From positions 5,704,001 through 5,768,000 of the forward strand of contig NC_091053.1 in assembly GCF_963966145.1 (NCBI RefSeq): DNA of 64,000 bases. The letters run 5' to 3'. This DNA is from Tenebrio molitor. Taxonomy: Eukaryota > Arthropoda > Insecta > Coleoptera > Tenebrionidae. The translations under genes and the position numbers were made by a program. Shown here in pieces: positions 1 through 11,143 of this stretch (positions are counted from its first letter, which is position 1; every line of letters begins with the position of its first letter). The notes under the pieces are model-generated. The model saw only the letters and a program-made list of their open reading frames with translations, had not been told where the DNA came from and did not search any database.

Positions 1-190
1 GCACAAGGTCAAAAAAGGAAACAGAAAAACGCTTTTATTAAAATGGAAAAAGCTGCGAAGGGTTATGGACTGAGAAAAAACGATGATAAAACAAAGTACC
101 TAGTAATGAAACAGGAAACAACAATCGATGGACCATAAAACGAAGAAGAGCTAGATATAGATAGAAGAATGAGTAAAGAGTAGTCAAGGG
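1..190 (+). pseudogene. LINE reverse transcriptase fragment (outer LINE)
   Basis: One frame in about 40-115 reads MEKAAKGYGLRKNDDKTKYL, which matches the 'GLKIN..KTKYM' block that follows the catalytic YADD box in the RT of many insect non-LTR retrotransposons. It has no start codon and is cut by the window edge on the left. A matching C-terminal piece lies at 1192-1345, beyond a different LINE, so this is probably the left half of an older copy interrupted or joined by the next feature. The family call is from the motif alone. The link between the two halves is inferred. Confidence 0.5.
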
Positions 191-199
191 AAATCTCTA

Positions 200-1190
200 G
201 AAAAGCGAAAATAAGAATACAAAGGAGAGTAGTGAAGCCGATGGAGGTAAACTGGGTGTTTACAAAATAGAACGAAATAAAACTGGAAGCATGGGAGAGG
301 AAGATGCTGAGGAAAATATTTAAGGGAACAAAAATTAAAGACGGAAGAAATGATGAACTTGGGAAAGTATGTGAGGAAGAAAATGACGAAACTGATGGTG
401 TTCAACAAGAGAAAGAGGAAGAGTGAAAAGAATGAGTGGAATTGGGAAGAAAGGAAAATAGAACAAGTAAACGAGTTCAAATACTTGTGCAGTGGGATGT
501 GTTTGGGGAATAAGAGAGAGAAAGTGTGGAGGAGATATCACGAGGAGAATGATGTTGTCTGAGAGCATGGTAGAGAGTATATTGATGTACGGCGCAGAGA
601 TCTGGGGATGGAAAGAATAAGAAGAGAAATATTTGAGAGGGCTGCTAGGAGCAAAGAGAGAAACGCCAGGTTACATAGTGAGGGAAGAGTGCAAGAGGAA
701 TGGGCTGAGAGTGAAAGCGGGAAAGAGAGCTGCAAAGTTTGAAGACAAAATGGATGGAAGAGACAGAATGCTGGAGAGAAAAAACCATGGGGAAGAAGGA
801 GAGAGAGAAATACTACCAAAGAAACGCGTATGCCAATGAAGAAGTGGAAAGATTAAGAGCAAAAGAAAGATGGATAAATGTAGAGCTGAGTGAAAGGGAC
901 AAAGACAAAGAATCAAAGAAGCCAGGTACAACAGGAAGTATGAGAGGTGTATGATAGAGGAGATTCCGGAGCACCTGGGAAGAGAGAGAAAAATGATGGC
1001 GAGAATGTGCTAAGAGGAGAGAGAGACAATTTAACATATGCAGAATGGATGTAGCGAAATGAGAGAGAGGAAGAGAAAGGAACGGGGAAAAATACTAAAT
1101 GAAGACGGAAGGGAGATAGGACGGACAAAAGAGATATGGAACAGAAGGGACAGAGTGGAAAAAGAAAGGGGCGAGGAATAGAAAGAAAAG
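200..1190 (+). mobile_element. Degenerate non-LTR retrotransposon (LINE), RT C-terminal part, copy 1
   Basis: This tract is very purine-rich on the plus strand. In shifting frames it gives pieces such as KIEQVNEFKYL (about 450-485), then a piece around 'LMYGAEIWGW' near 580-615, then ETPGYIVREECKRNGLRVKA (about 660-720). The FKYLG and MYG.E.W blocks are typical of the region after the RT palm in LINE ORF2 proteins. The same order of blocks recurs at 5390-6340 and, reversed, at 4235-4830, so this is one repeat family. Frames are broken many times, so no protein is made. It lacks the 3' tail seen in the other copies and runs straight into a different LINE end near 1190. Confidence 0.7.
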
Positions 1191-1191
1191 T

Positions 1192-1345
1192 GCTACTTGC
1201 TTTGGAATTTTTTGGGACACATCGGTGGGATGCCAGAACATAGATATGCGAAGAGATCTTTGCTAGAGGGAGAAGGAGGAAAAAGGAAGAGGAGAAGACC
1301 GAAGAAGAAATGGCTGAAGGCAGTGACAGCAGACGTGAGAATAGA
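1192..1345 (+). pseudogene. LINE ORF2 C-terminal fragment (outer LINE)
   Basis: The frame reads LGHIGGMPEHRYAKRSL, then a basic KRKRRRPKKKWLKAVTADV segment. This is the classic C-terminal 'GH..RMP..R..K..L......G.RRRGRPK.RW...V..D' signature of several insect non-LTR families. The 3' ends of the neighbouring LINE copies lack it, so it belongs to a different element, probably the one whose RT piece is at 1-190. The open frame runs on to 1448 without further recognisable motif. It is an inactive remnant. Confidence 0.6.
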
Positions 1346-1449
1346 GGTCATGGGAGAAAAACAGCCAAGAGTTGTGACGACATCGATAATGGAATGCAAC
1401 ATACAGAGTGTCTTAAAATTATCGTATTCTGAGTTCGGGACTTTGTAGG

Positions 1450-4230
1450 GGACATCCTGTTGACCAAGTAAAAATGTTTAAAATAAATTGCTGTCACTTT
1501 GAAAAAAATATCAAAGTTGCCAATATGTATTTGTTCAAAAGTACCTGATTAAAATTCTAGCTATGTTGTACATCCCTTTTGAACAAAAATTGGAAAAATA
1601 AAACTTTTATTTTTTCGAGAAATGTATTTTCATTTATATTTTACATAATCATCTTCACCATATTTCAAAATGAATGTCAACCATTTATATTTTTTATTTG
1701 AAGAAAACAAGTTTGAACCTTCAGACCCATATATCTTTGTATTTTTTAATTTATTTTTTCGAGATTCCTGAGATTTTTCTCTACAATACCCCCGCCTTGA
1801 AATACGTGAATTTTGCGATACCCTATATAGAGCGGAAACTGGGAAAACTAAGTCATGGTATGTAGATCTGTATTATAAAATACCTTAACCACTTGAAATC
1901 GTCTGACATGAATTTAACAGACAGTTAGTAAAAAAGAGATGGTTTTCTTAAATTAAATATTGGTCTTTTTTGTCCTTAAATAAATTTACTCCAGTTATTA
2001 AAATCTCTGACGAGTTGGAGACCAAGTGCCTTCCACCATTTCGGATAAGTTCAGCCAGTACGGCGAGCGGAACAGCCGCCCCCGCGCGATCCTGACCAGA
2101 AGGAGGTCCGGTCGTCCATCTGAGTTTTTGGTAGCGTCGACCAACCAGGCTTTGTGGCGGAACCGCGGTCATCGCCGGCTAAAGAATAAACACGAAACGA
2201 CGAGAAAAGGCCGAAATAAAATAATATTGACTGTAGGATTAGATTTTATTTGCGAATCGTTAGTGCTGCCAGGCGTAATTACAAGTTTTTCTGATGTGGC
2301 GCTAAAATTGGAATCCGCTTGACATCTCGGCGGAGATCCAGCCGAAAAGGGAAAAACAGGGCCGGCTCGGAAATTGTTAATCCATAAACATAGTCATTCG
2401 GGCTGGTGGATATTTTTTTTAATTGTACCATAAAACTGATTTATTACCGTTAGCGTTGTCCTCCTAATATCCTTCCGTCGACTTCCTAGCCGGCCAAATA
2501 AGCACCACAAATCGTTAATTTGCAAAGGGCATAATTCAGCGTCGGGGGCCGAAATTTATCCGCGTATATTGTTTGTTTTCGTTCGAGAGATTACGCCCGG
2601 AGTCTTAATAAAACGTGTATTAATAAATAATTCAGTTCCGGACGAGTCCGGGCCCATCACATGATTGCTTTCCAATAGCTCGAGACGACTTTCAAAATGG
2701 AAAGTGCTTCACAATGATTTAATGACTTTGAATGAATGGCACATTACTTTTATTTTTTATTGACTCGAATTACAAAAGCGTTTTATTTTGATCCGGCCGT
2801 TCGTCATCTTTACGTCTTCCTTGGGCGGCGACATCGATAAATACCGCTTTAATCCGGGACCCACTTAAAAATTAATAAACCCTCCGGGAAATGACCAGAA
2901 GTCGAACATTTTTAATGAGAGACCTCGACTATTAACGCCGTTATGGCCGCATTCAAATCTCTATAATTTGTTCGCGTATGGAGGGTAAGAGTTAATCTGC
3001 AATTATGAATTTGTAGCGCTACTCGCTTACTTAATAACGACCCACCTCGTTACCCGGAGCTTATATTACCTTACGTCCCGGAATACTGCACCTCACTAGT
3101 CCTCGAGTATATTTGCATTAACATCTTGGAAACATTTTTGGCACTAATTATTTCTCACTTTACCTAAATCGCTGTAAAATTAAACTAATAACCGCCGAGG
3201 ATTAGACTTTATTGGCCACAGCTAACACTCTCTATGTTGCACTATAACTAATTTTATGCGCTATTAATTAACCCGACTGGCCTATTAATGGCCGACAACA
3301 ACAAAATCGCATCTTTTCTCTTTTTTACGACCAGACTCGCGTCCCATCGAGATCGGTGGGACGCAAAATTGTGCCTCCCTCATTCCTGGTCTAATTATTA
3401 CGTTGTCAAACCCTCGCCCCAGATTAACGATACATTTCCTTGGGAATCAATTAAGCTCGAGAATAGCCTGGAAATGCATCTTGTCCACATACGCGTCCCT
3501 GCCCCATCCCGACGTAAGCCGACCTGTGTGATGGATTACGGCATCGATTAGATCTGATTGGTGTGGAGGACCTCCCCGTCTGTTGATCTCCGCACCCCAC
3601 CTTGATGCCGGTTTTATCGTCGGGAATAAAACAGAAATTTCTTGAGGACGCCTGATGAGGTGAAATAAAGATCGGCGCTCCTGTTCTGCAATATTAAGAG
3701 TTTCAGCCGATCTCCTCCCGCCATCAAATAATGGAGATGTTTTCGACGATATTTTAATATTAAGCCGTCTGGAATTTTACGTACCCCTCGATAAATAAAA
3801 GATACCTTTATCCAGCCATGTATGCTTTATTGAACTCACTGCCATAATTAAAGTTTGAATACGAGACATTCCGCGCTGATATTCCTGGCTCCCGAGTTAT
3901 TAATGTATGAATGAATAATGACTGCGTAATTATCTCTGCTCCGGAAAGAATCCGAAGCATGTCGTACACACGGGGAGGTATTCCTTAATAGTCGGACTAG
4001 TGTGTACCACAATGTGCTAACTCGACGTTTTTTAGACGAATGTGATCCCGACTATTTTTAGACAGTGATTAATAAATTTTAATTAACTGACACAAAAAAA
4101 CATATGTGCTCTGAACGAGAGGCCGTGGAAAATCAACAATGTGGAGGTTGCACGGTTCTGCTCCAAGACTAGAAAGGATAATGAGCAGTTGCATCATTTT
4201 TACAGTAAAATTTAGATGTCCTTGGTATAT
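1450..4230. other. Non-coding stretch, no gene recognised
   Basis: From 1450 to about 2020 the sequence is AT-rich and featureless. From 2020 to 4100 it looks like single-copy DNA with moderate GC, many ATTAA/TAATTA-type homeodomain core sites and two CCATAAA motifs (2382, 2428). Short open frames at 2026-2322 and 3288-3551 show no recognisable domain and no convincing splice borders. It reads like intronic or regulatory DNA. Confidence 0.5.
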
Positions 4231-4231
4231 G

Positions 4232-4850
4232 TTAATAATAAATCATTTATTTGCCCTGCAGGCTTTCGGATTCCTTATGACAAACACAAAAATAACAATT
4301 ACAAAATTTAACATTTTTTTCCTATCCCCACCTCTTTCTTCTTCTATTCTTTCCCTCCTCTTCCATATCTCTCTTATCTCTCTTCCGTTCTCATTCAGTA
4401 TTTCTCTTCGTTCCTTTCTCTCCCTCTCTCTCATTTCGCTACATACATTCCACATGTGCTCCATTCCATTGTCTCTCTCTCCTCATACCACATTCTGCAC
4501 CTTCTTTCCTCTCCTTCCATCCAATACCTATTTTCTCTCTCCTCGTTCCCACATCATCATTGTTCTTTCTCTTCCTCCGTCATACACCTCTCATACTCCC
4601 TGTTGTATCTAGATTCTTTCCCTTCTTTCTTGCTTGTCTGTGTCTTTGTCCCTTTCACTCAGCTCTACATTCATCCATCTTCCTTTTGCTCTTAATCTTT
4701 CTACTTTTTCACTGGCATACCCGTTTCTCTGATAGTATATCTCTTTCTCCTTCTTCGTTGTCTTTTTTTTTTCTTTTCTCTCGAGCATTCCGTAAATATC
4801 CTCACTCTTCCTTTTGTCTTCGAAGGATAAGAAAAACTGTACACATCTTC
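4232..4850 (-). mobile_element. 5'-truncated LINE copy, minus strand, with 3' tail
   Basis: This tract is pyrimidine-rich on the plus strand, that is the LINE in reverse. The minus-strand frame 4243-4464 gives HMWNVCSEMRER, then EILNENGREI and IWKRRERIEEERGGDRKK, the same C-terminal blocks as the copies at 200-1190 and 5390-6340. After them comes a 3' tail with GGAATCCGAAAGCC and GGGCAAATAAA, shared with the tail at 6395-6430. The 5' end fades near 4850, as expected for 5' truncation during target-primed reverse transcription. Frames upstream of 4464 are broken. Confidence 0.7.
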
Positions 4851-5089
4851 AGCCGTAGAACCACACGTGAAGGTCAGAAATTATAGCCTGGCTGGACTAG
4901 ACTAGCGAAGAATTCGATGACCTCTTCAAGACCACAGTGAAGCAAATTATTCTAATGTAGGAATCTGTTGACGAATTCAATTTCGCGCAATTTACTGTTA
5001 AGAAGATAAGAAACTATCGGAGTATCTTTCTTCCACTTTTGAACAATTGCTGTTTTGATACATGTTGTTAGAATGAAGTTTTTACCAAG

Positions 5090-5345
5090 ATAACGAGATA
5101 CCGCACGATAAATAGGACAGAAGGTAGTACTCCATCCTCCAAATTCCCCAGATTTGGTTCCATTAGATGATTGTTTATTTCGGAGAATAAGAATTTACTG
5201 ACAGTTGAAGCGATTTGATAAAAAAGAATTTCATGAACACGATATTGAGAATTTGAGATGTGTTCGAAAAATGACAGGAAAATTTTTTGTTGAAAATTCG
5301 TGGGAAATTAAGAAAATTGCAACATCCTTAATAATAAAACGGATT
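5090..5345 (+). pseudogene. mariner/Tc1-type transposase remnant
   Basis: Near 5120-5190 one frame reads VLHPPNSPDLVPLDDCLF, close to the mariner catalytic block '..H.PYSPDLAPSDYHLF' that carries the third catalytic aspartate of the DD34D triad. Further on, in a shifted frame, come HDIENLRCVRKMTGKFFVE and a trailing NSWEI, resembling the mariner C-terminus ('...GKYF'). No terminal inverted repeats were found and at least one frameshift separates the blocks, so this is a dead fragment. It lies between two LINE copies. Confidence 0.6.
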
Positions 5346-5389
5346 TCACGTTTTGGTCATTAACTGTGATTTTCAGATTTTTTTAAGAT

Positions 5390-6430
5390 CTTGTAGATGG
5401 TACAGGGAAATTTGTGGCAAAGAGGGAAAGAAATGAATGAAATGATGAAGAGCCCGGGAAAGTATTTAGGAAGTAAACGCTAGAAGTGAATGTTGAGGAG
5501 ATGAAAATGAAGGTGTTCAATAAGAGAAAGAGGAAGAGTGAAGAGAATGAGTAGAACTGGGAAGGAAGGAAAATAGAACAAGTAAAAGAGTTCAAATACT
5601 GGGTCTACACATTCAATGAAAGAACCACGGATAAAGCACATATCAGAGAGAGAGAGTGAAGAAAGCAAATAAGGTAGTGGGATATGTTTGGGGAATAGGA
5701 GAGAGAAAGTGGGGAGGTGATTTCAGGAGATAATAGAGAAACACGAGGTTACACAGTGCGAAGAGTGTAAGAGGAATAGGCTGAGAGCGAAAGTGGGCAA
5801 GAGAACAGCAAAGTTTGAAGACAAAATGGATGGAAGGGAAGAGTGCAGGATAGTAGTGGAAGACAAATGAATAAAACACGGAGAAGGAGAGAGAGAAATA
5901 CTATCAAAGTGATGGGTATGCCAGTGAAGAAGTGGAAAGATTGAGAGCAAGAGGAAGATCTGAGCGAAAGGGACAAGAACACAAGAAGGGCAAGAATGAA
6001 AGAATCCAGATGCAACAGGAAGTACGAGAGGTAGGTATATGACAGAGGAAATTCCGGAGTACCTGGGAAGAAAAAGAGTGTAAAAGAAAAAAAATGATGG
6101 GGAGATTTAGATGTGCGAACGAGGAGTGAGAAAACAGGTATTGGGTGGAAGGAGAGGAAAGAAGGTGCAGAATATGCGATGAGGAGAGAGAGAGACACAT
6201 GTGGAATGGAAGCAGCGAAAGAAAAGAGAGGGAGAGAAAGGAACGGGAAGAAATACTGACAGAAGACGGAAGGGAGATAGGATGGGTGAAAGATATATGG
6301 AAAAGGAGAGACAGAATGGAAAAATAAAGGGGTGGGGGATAGAAAGAAAAATGTTGATTTTTTGAAAATTATTTTTATTTTTAGATAAAAATGTCAGCAG
6401 GAATCCGAAAGCCCATGGGGCAAATAAAGC
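5390..6430 (+). mobile_element. Degenerate LINE, same family as copy 1, with 3' tail
   Basis: Purine-rich plus strand. Blocks in order: VFNKRKRKSEENE (about 5513-5550), KIEQVKEFKYW (about 5573-5605), RERVKKANKV (about 5655-5685), VWGIGERKWGGDF (about 5685-5725), then EERERHMWNGSSERK (about 6180-6230) and DGREIGWVKDIWKRRDRMEK ending at 6327. This is the same RT and C-terminal series as 200-1190. The 3' end has GGAATCCGAAAGCC followed by GGGCAAATAAA (about 6395-6428), as in the minus-strand copy at 4232. Stops and frameshifts are frequent. An internal deletion near 5730 joins the middle of the RT part to the 'EECKRNRL' block. Confidence 0.7.
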
Positions 6431-9040
6431 ATTATTGTATGGTACAGGGAGAACATTTTGGCGTTGTCAAAGAAACAAGAAAGAGAAGATTGACACCATG
6501 AGGAGGACCTTCTGATTTGTCAGATCTCTAACATTACCTTGTGAGATTACTCCCAAAATCGAGCAAGTACCTTGTGGTGCTCATTTTCCGCTTGACAAAT
6601 CACCAAAGCACTTGAGCATCGTTACCTCATTATTTGCGTCTTGGACCACCTTGAGAAATAAAAATGACGGACTAGTTTTGTGCATCTTCGGTGCCCCCCA
6701 CATCCCATTAGAAGTTTTTGATGAAATTCCCCATTTTTACGAGACTCGATATTAATCCGTGTTAAGTGAAATCTCCATTCGGCATGCACCTCTTGCCCAT
6801 GCCGCCCATAAATAAAGTGTAAAATCGCAATATCGCCCAGATGCCCGGACATAACCCGAAGAGGCTGACATTACATCACATTCCCAGACTCCTGCGGCTC
6901 TGATGAATCATGAAGAAATACCAGGTTTCACGAGGCGCCCACGTAATGGCCCGGAATAGGCAATTCCGGCGGTTATTCCCCGCCAAACTTGCGTCTATAA
7001 CAGTTAAATTCGCACCTAGTTTTCTGCGGCACTTATTATAACAGTAATTTCCTTACTTATCAACGAACTCCGCCGCCAGTGGTTTGTTTAATTTAGCAAT
7101 CTTGGGCGCTAATGTGGGCCGCACTATTTGCCGAGAGGGCCGTACGTGCGATCGCAGATACGTGTGAAGGTGGCTTCCGACACTTAGATAAGTACCCTCG
7201 TACTAGCGAGCAAACCGTAATTATTAGCTAAGCGAGTTATGGCAGCAATTTGTCGCGTAACTGCTCCAAAACATACACGGCCCAAAATACAACTTGTTAG
7301 ACCCCAATTTAACGGCTCGCAGGAGCTTTTTTGCGAGCTTTTGGCAAACGAGCCGCGCTCGATGTCTTTACAAAACAAATTCCTCGCCAACTTGCGAGCT
7401 TTGCAAATTTCAGGTCGATTTTGATTGAGACTCGACAACGCGAACAGGTGTCGCGGATAGCGCCGGGAGGATGTCGCTGATTGGGTCACCTCTCGCCTGT
7501 TTGCGCCTCCCGCATCGGCGAAAAACTTTACGGACATTATTTTTGTTTACGGCCCATTTGAATAACGGTTCCGTTTTAATTGAATTGATTCAGCTCTGAG
7601 TTGCGAAATCTTCATGAAAGTGTGATGAATGAAGCGAATTTTGTCGAGATGCACGGGGCCCATGATTATTAGATTATAAAGTAAAGGGATTAAAAACACA
7701 TTCTGTTACTTTTACGCCCATAAAAATAGTCATGGCGCCATCTAAAATTTTTTATAACGTCCTAAACTTAATATATGGACCATACAGAGAATAAATCTTA
7801 TCGTAATGATCGTTTTTTATATGGACACGTAAAAAATATCTCTTTGTCTCCCCGGCCCACAATTATTATCACACTGTATAATATAATGACATTTTTTACA
7901 TTTTTTTTTTAATTTTTTATAATTTGAGTACGGTAGGTGCATTTTTCAGCGTGAGAACTAGGTTTCAGGCGCGAGGCGAAGCCGAGTTTTTGTCCATCCG
8001 ACTTTTTCGTTGTTGGAAAGATTAAAAATTGATAAATTGGAGTTGATAGTTTCGAAGACGAAGATGAAATAGTGAGTAGTGCATCTGTAGGTGTGTCGGA
8101 GGGTGAAAATAGTGCGTCGGTGTTCCGGAGCGGCTCCGGTCCCCGGTCAAGCCTCTCCTCCGCCGATCCGGCCTGAAATTAACATGTTTCCGAAGCAAGG
8201 CACGTCCGGATTCCGCGATGGTGAAGAGGCGATCCGGAGAGAGGCCGCGAGACGCAGCACATAGCGCGGCGCCCGGAAAAGCGACGCCAGCATAATCCCG
8301 CACCGCCGACTAAATTGAAAGTCACATCTACATTTACGCGTACGAATCCGCACGCAATGCGTCCGAATTATCATAATACCACGAACACAGCCCCGGCCAC
8401 AAACAGGCAATACCATTCCAATATCAAAAATGGAAGAGGCCACTTATTCATGGGCCCGGCCATACGCGGCGACAAATACTCTCAAGTCGTCTCTGTTCGG
8501 TTTTATGGCCGGGAATAAGTCGACGTCTCCTCAACCTTGTCGGGGATTTTTTATGGGGGTGGAAGCCGACGGCGCGAATGAGGCGAGGTGCGGAGGGGAA
8601 AAAACGTAAATATGAGTTATGGAGACATTATCACATGCTCCATTTAATTTAAAATCTATTCTAATCGTTTTATTTGAACAGGCGGCGAGGAGTCTTGTTC
8701 TAACACGGCAGGGATGAATTAATAGGGGTCGGAGGAAGTCAAACAAGTGGAGACGGGATGATGTAGACGAGCCGACGAAGCTGTACTCTTCATTGCGGAG
8801 GGCGGAAGCCGAGCACTATTGGGACTTACTCGACCCTGCCATCGAGATACTCAAAAAACATGTAAACACGCAAAAAATTGTTGTTTAACAAAAAAATCAA
8901 ACAACACGTGGAACGACACACTAGATGGAAACACAAAAAAAAAACTAATCGAAACCGGAAAGTTTGCCAGAAACACTAACGATCCGGTAAATAATAATAA
9001 TGAGAGCTTATTAACGAGTCTAGAGATACACGTAATAGTT
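6431..9040. other. Non-coding stretch, no gene recognised
   Basis: Mostly single-copy sequence. CCATAAA/TTTATGG motifs occur at 6806, 7718, 8502 and 8550. Open frames at 7184-7537 (minus) and 8022-8443 (minus) have no recognisable domain and are of a length expected by chance in GC-rich DNA. A 61-bp repeat at 7926-7986 is listed separately. Confidence 0.5.
7926..7986 (+). repeat. Dispersed 61-bp repeat, copy 1
   Basis: Begins GAGTACGGTAGGTG, contains ACTAGGTTTCAGGC and ends GAGGCGAAGCCGAG. Nearly the same sequence recurs in the same orientation at 53884-53944. The GGCGAAGCC end can form a small hairpin, as at some Helitron 3' ends, but no CTAG follows. Element class unknown. Confidence 0.65.
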
Positions 9041-9044
9041 ATTT

Positions 9045-9144
9045 GTATATCAAGGTCGCGAGAAAAATTGTCGCCGAGGGCGCGCTTGCGGCCGAGGCAC
9101 GACAATCTCGAGGATGTTAAAAGATTTCACGGCCAAGGTGTATA
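9045..9144. mobile_element. GC-rich foldback MITE, copy A
   Basis: Runs from GTATATCAAGG to AAGGTGTATA. The centre is AAATTGTCGCCGAG, a GCCGAGG-rich core, then ACGACAATCTCGAG, so the two halves fold on each other. Related copies lie at 24828-24946, 58908-59003 and 63079-63190. In this copy the left arm lacks the 'ATTCTTTAACG' segment present in copies B and D. Non-coding. Confidence 0.7.
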
Positions 9145-10455
9145 AATTTGTAATTATTATCATTATTCTCTTTGTCGTTGTCCCTGTCTTTTGATTGGTT
9201 GAAAAAGTGCACCGTGAATTATTTATATAGTTCTGTATCCCCGAAGGCTTGCACAATTACATTTAAGCGTGCTGATGATATAATCGGAATCTCCTCCGAT
9301 CCAAAATGAGCATCACAGATATTCCCGTTTCCCAATTTGTGTCCCCTTCCCTACTCAACAATTGTTTTGCACGTCGTCATCCCCGTAACGAATCCCTCAT
9401 TTGCATTTGCGCTGCACCCCGAAAAGTGCATCCATCCGACGTCGGTCGATCGCCCACCGCTCTCAACCCACTTAACATCCTCTTTGTGATGTTGTTACGA
9501 ATCCATAACTCTTCATTTGTCCCCCAGCATCCATACTGATTCCGCGGACCGTTGGATGGAGACTAATGGCGGCAATTCAGCGAGCTGGCGTGTCCTCCTC
9601 TCTACCTGCACCACTATATGTGGTCGGTGTTTTCCTTGGCGGGCTTCGCTCATTTCTCACCGGTGACGGCGGCAATTCCCCGACATTCTCTCCACTGTCT
9701 CGACCTCAACGACTTCAACTTTGTTAGGGTCGCCCCTGTCCTTCGCCGCTCGCAAACATTTTCATTAGCTATTTGTTATACGGAGAGGATTCGGAGGCCG
9801 CACCGGTATGTGCCTCAAGGATGACTGATGGGGCAGTTTGGGGCTCAAATGGACACGGAGCACTCAAACATGAAGCGGTCGGGAGGATTTTTCATAAGTA
9901 TACTTAATCACACTGACCACCAAGCTAATTCAAGCAAACAGACGTAAGTACGAATGATTCTTTTGTTTTGATGATGTAGAGTGATTTTAAAGGAGTCATC
10001 GAGTGTGCTACGAAGGACGTTGCAGCCAAACGAGGTGGACTTCCGCCTCCAAGGAGGGGAACCCCAAAAAACCGTGCACCCAGCGTATCGTTGGCATAAT
10101 TCGCGTAATGATTCGTACACTGGGTGGGATGAATAATTCAATGGACCCCTCGAGACGATTCACCCAGGACCTCCAAAATCGCAATTATGCGAGTTTTATG
10201 GCGAAGAAGTAGAATTGGCGAGGTTAAGGTACACGTGTTCCCTTCTGGAAACACGTCATTAATTTAATGTTATGTGTAGAGGGAGGCACCCGAGCGAGCT
10301 TAACTAATATTTACATATGAATCCGAAAGGACATAAATTATGGAATCAATCATTTGTTTTGTTGAGACGCTGGGGGTGTAATGACGCGGCTTGGATTTTT
10401 TCATACAAAAGTGTCATAAAATTTTTTGACGAAGAATCATCTCGTCACAAACAAG
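9145..10455. other. Non-coding stretch, no gene recognised
   Basis: Apparently single-copy DNA. Open frames at 9306-9539 and 9618-9824 have no recognisable family. A VPQG codon string at 9812-9824 was judged too short to call an RT fragment. TTTATGG occurs at 10195. Confidence 0.45.
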
Positions 10456-10804
10456 TGTGACGACCGGGCCTGGCGAAAACTCCCCCCCCGAGCCCTGAAA
10501 TCAGGTGGTCAGAGTCGGGGTGGAAGCCCTCTCACGGCAGTAACTCACCCCCGGCTTCTGGGTCGTCGCTAACTTACATTATATACTTTGGCTCGAGCTC
10601 CTCGAGTAAACAAATTCCTGCAATATTAATTTTCTTGGCTCTTTCGGATCATAAATAGAACACAAAGGCATATTATTTAAAGCTGATTTGCTTTAAAACT
10701 GGTCTTGTGTATTTTGCGAGGGTTGTTCGACGTTGTCGTATTTAAGTACGTTGCTTGTGTATTGGCTTAACTGTTCCGAATTGGAGGCCGGTTAATCCCC
10801 GACA
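10456..10804 (+). mobile_element. Possible LTR (solo or 5') of an LTR retrotransposon
   Basis: A 349-bp block begins TGTGACGACCGGGCC and ends CCCCGACA, which fits the TGT...ACA ends of insect LTRs. A TATA-like 'TTATATACTT' lies near 10577. Immediately downstream an open frame (10823-11194) begins with a charged polar stretch (RPQQRELVQESANRI...) that could be the start of gag, but it is cut by a different repeat at 11064. No second LTR and no gag or pol motif was found. A primer binding site was not recognised. The call rests on the ends, the length and the position of the open frame. Confidence 0.35.
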
Positions 10805-11063
10805 GAGACTTTCGGCCGGTAAGTGCGAGTTCGACCGCAACAGCGCGAACTTGTCCAGGAGTCTGCAAACAGGATTATCTCCGCGTTCAGGTGGTCAACC
10901 CTGGACCAACTTGCGGACGAGCAATTAGCGCTGGAGGACGGTAAACCGAACAAGGCGACGGCTGCAGAAAGATCAGAAAAGAGAGGAGGGGGGAGGAACG
11001 GAAGAGTTAAACCAGCGTCAAGGGTCAAGAGTGTCAAGAGGATAGGAGTGGTAGAGTCGAGCC

Positions 11064-11143
11064 TGACGATTTTAGCGTGTCGCGTGACGATTTTAGCGTG
11101 TCGCGCAGCCCGTGTGGTGCGCATCAAGAACTTTTCACTTCAA
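11064..11143 (-). mobile_element. 20-bp-repeat MITE/Helentron-like element, copy 1 (partial)
   Basis: Carries two tandem units of TGACGATTTTAGCGTGTCGC, then TGTGGTGCGC and the hairpin-like end AACTTTTCACTTCA. The full form is seen at 33724-33848 and 59961-60089. This copy lacks the CCCGAGATTTTAGC end. Non-coding; it interrupts the open frame downstream of the possible LTR. Confidence 0.65.

Noticed and set aside
4139..4886. Serine- and leucine-rich plus-strand frames that look like membrane proteins
   Set aside because: They are the antisense of a purine-rich LINE on the minus strand; the hydrophobic look comes from pyrimidine-rich codons. The same applies at 184-1128, 5749-6200 and 46573-47433.
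9812..9850. VPQG codon string followed after a stop by LMGQF
   Set aside because: Only four residues match before a stop and no flanking RT or repeat similarity was found; likely coincidence.
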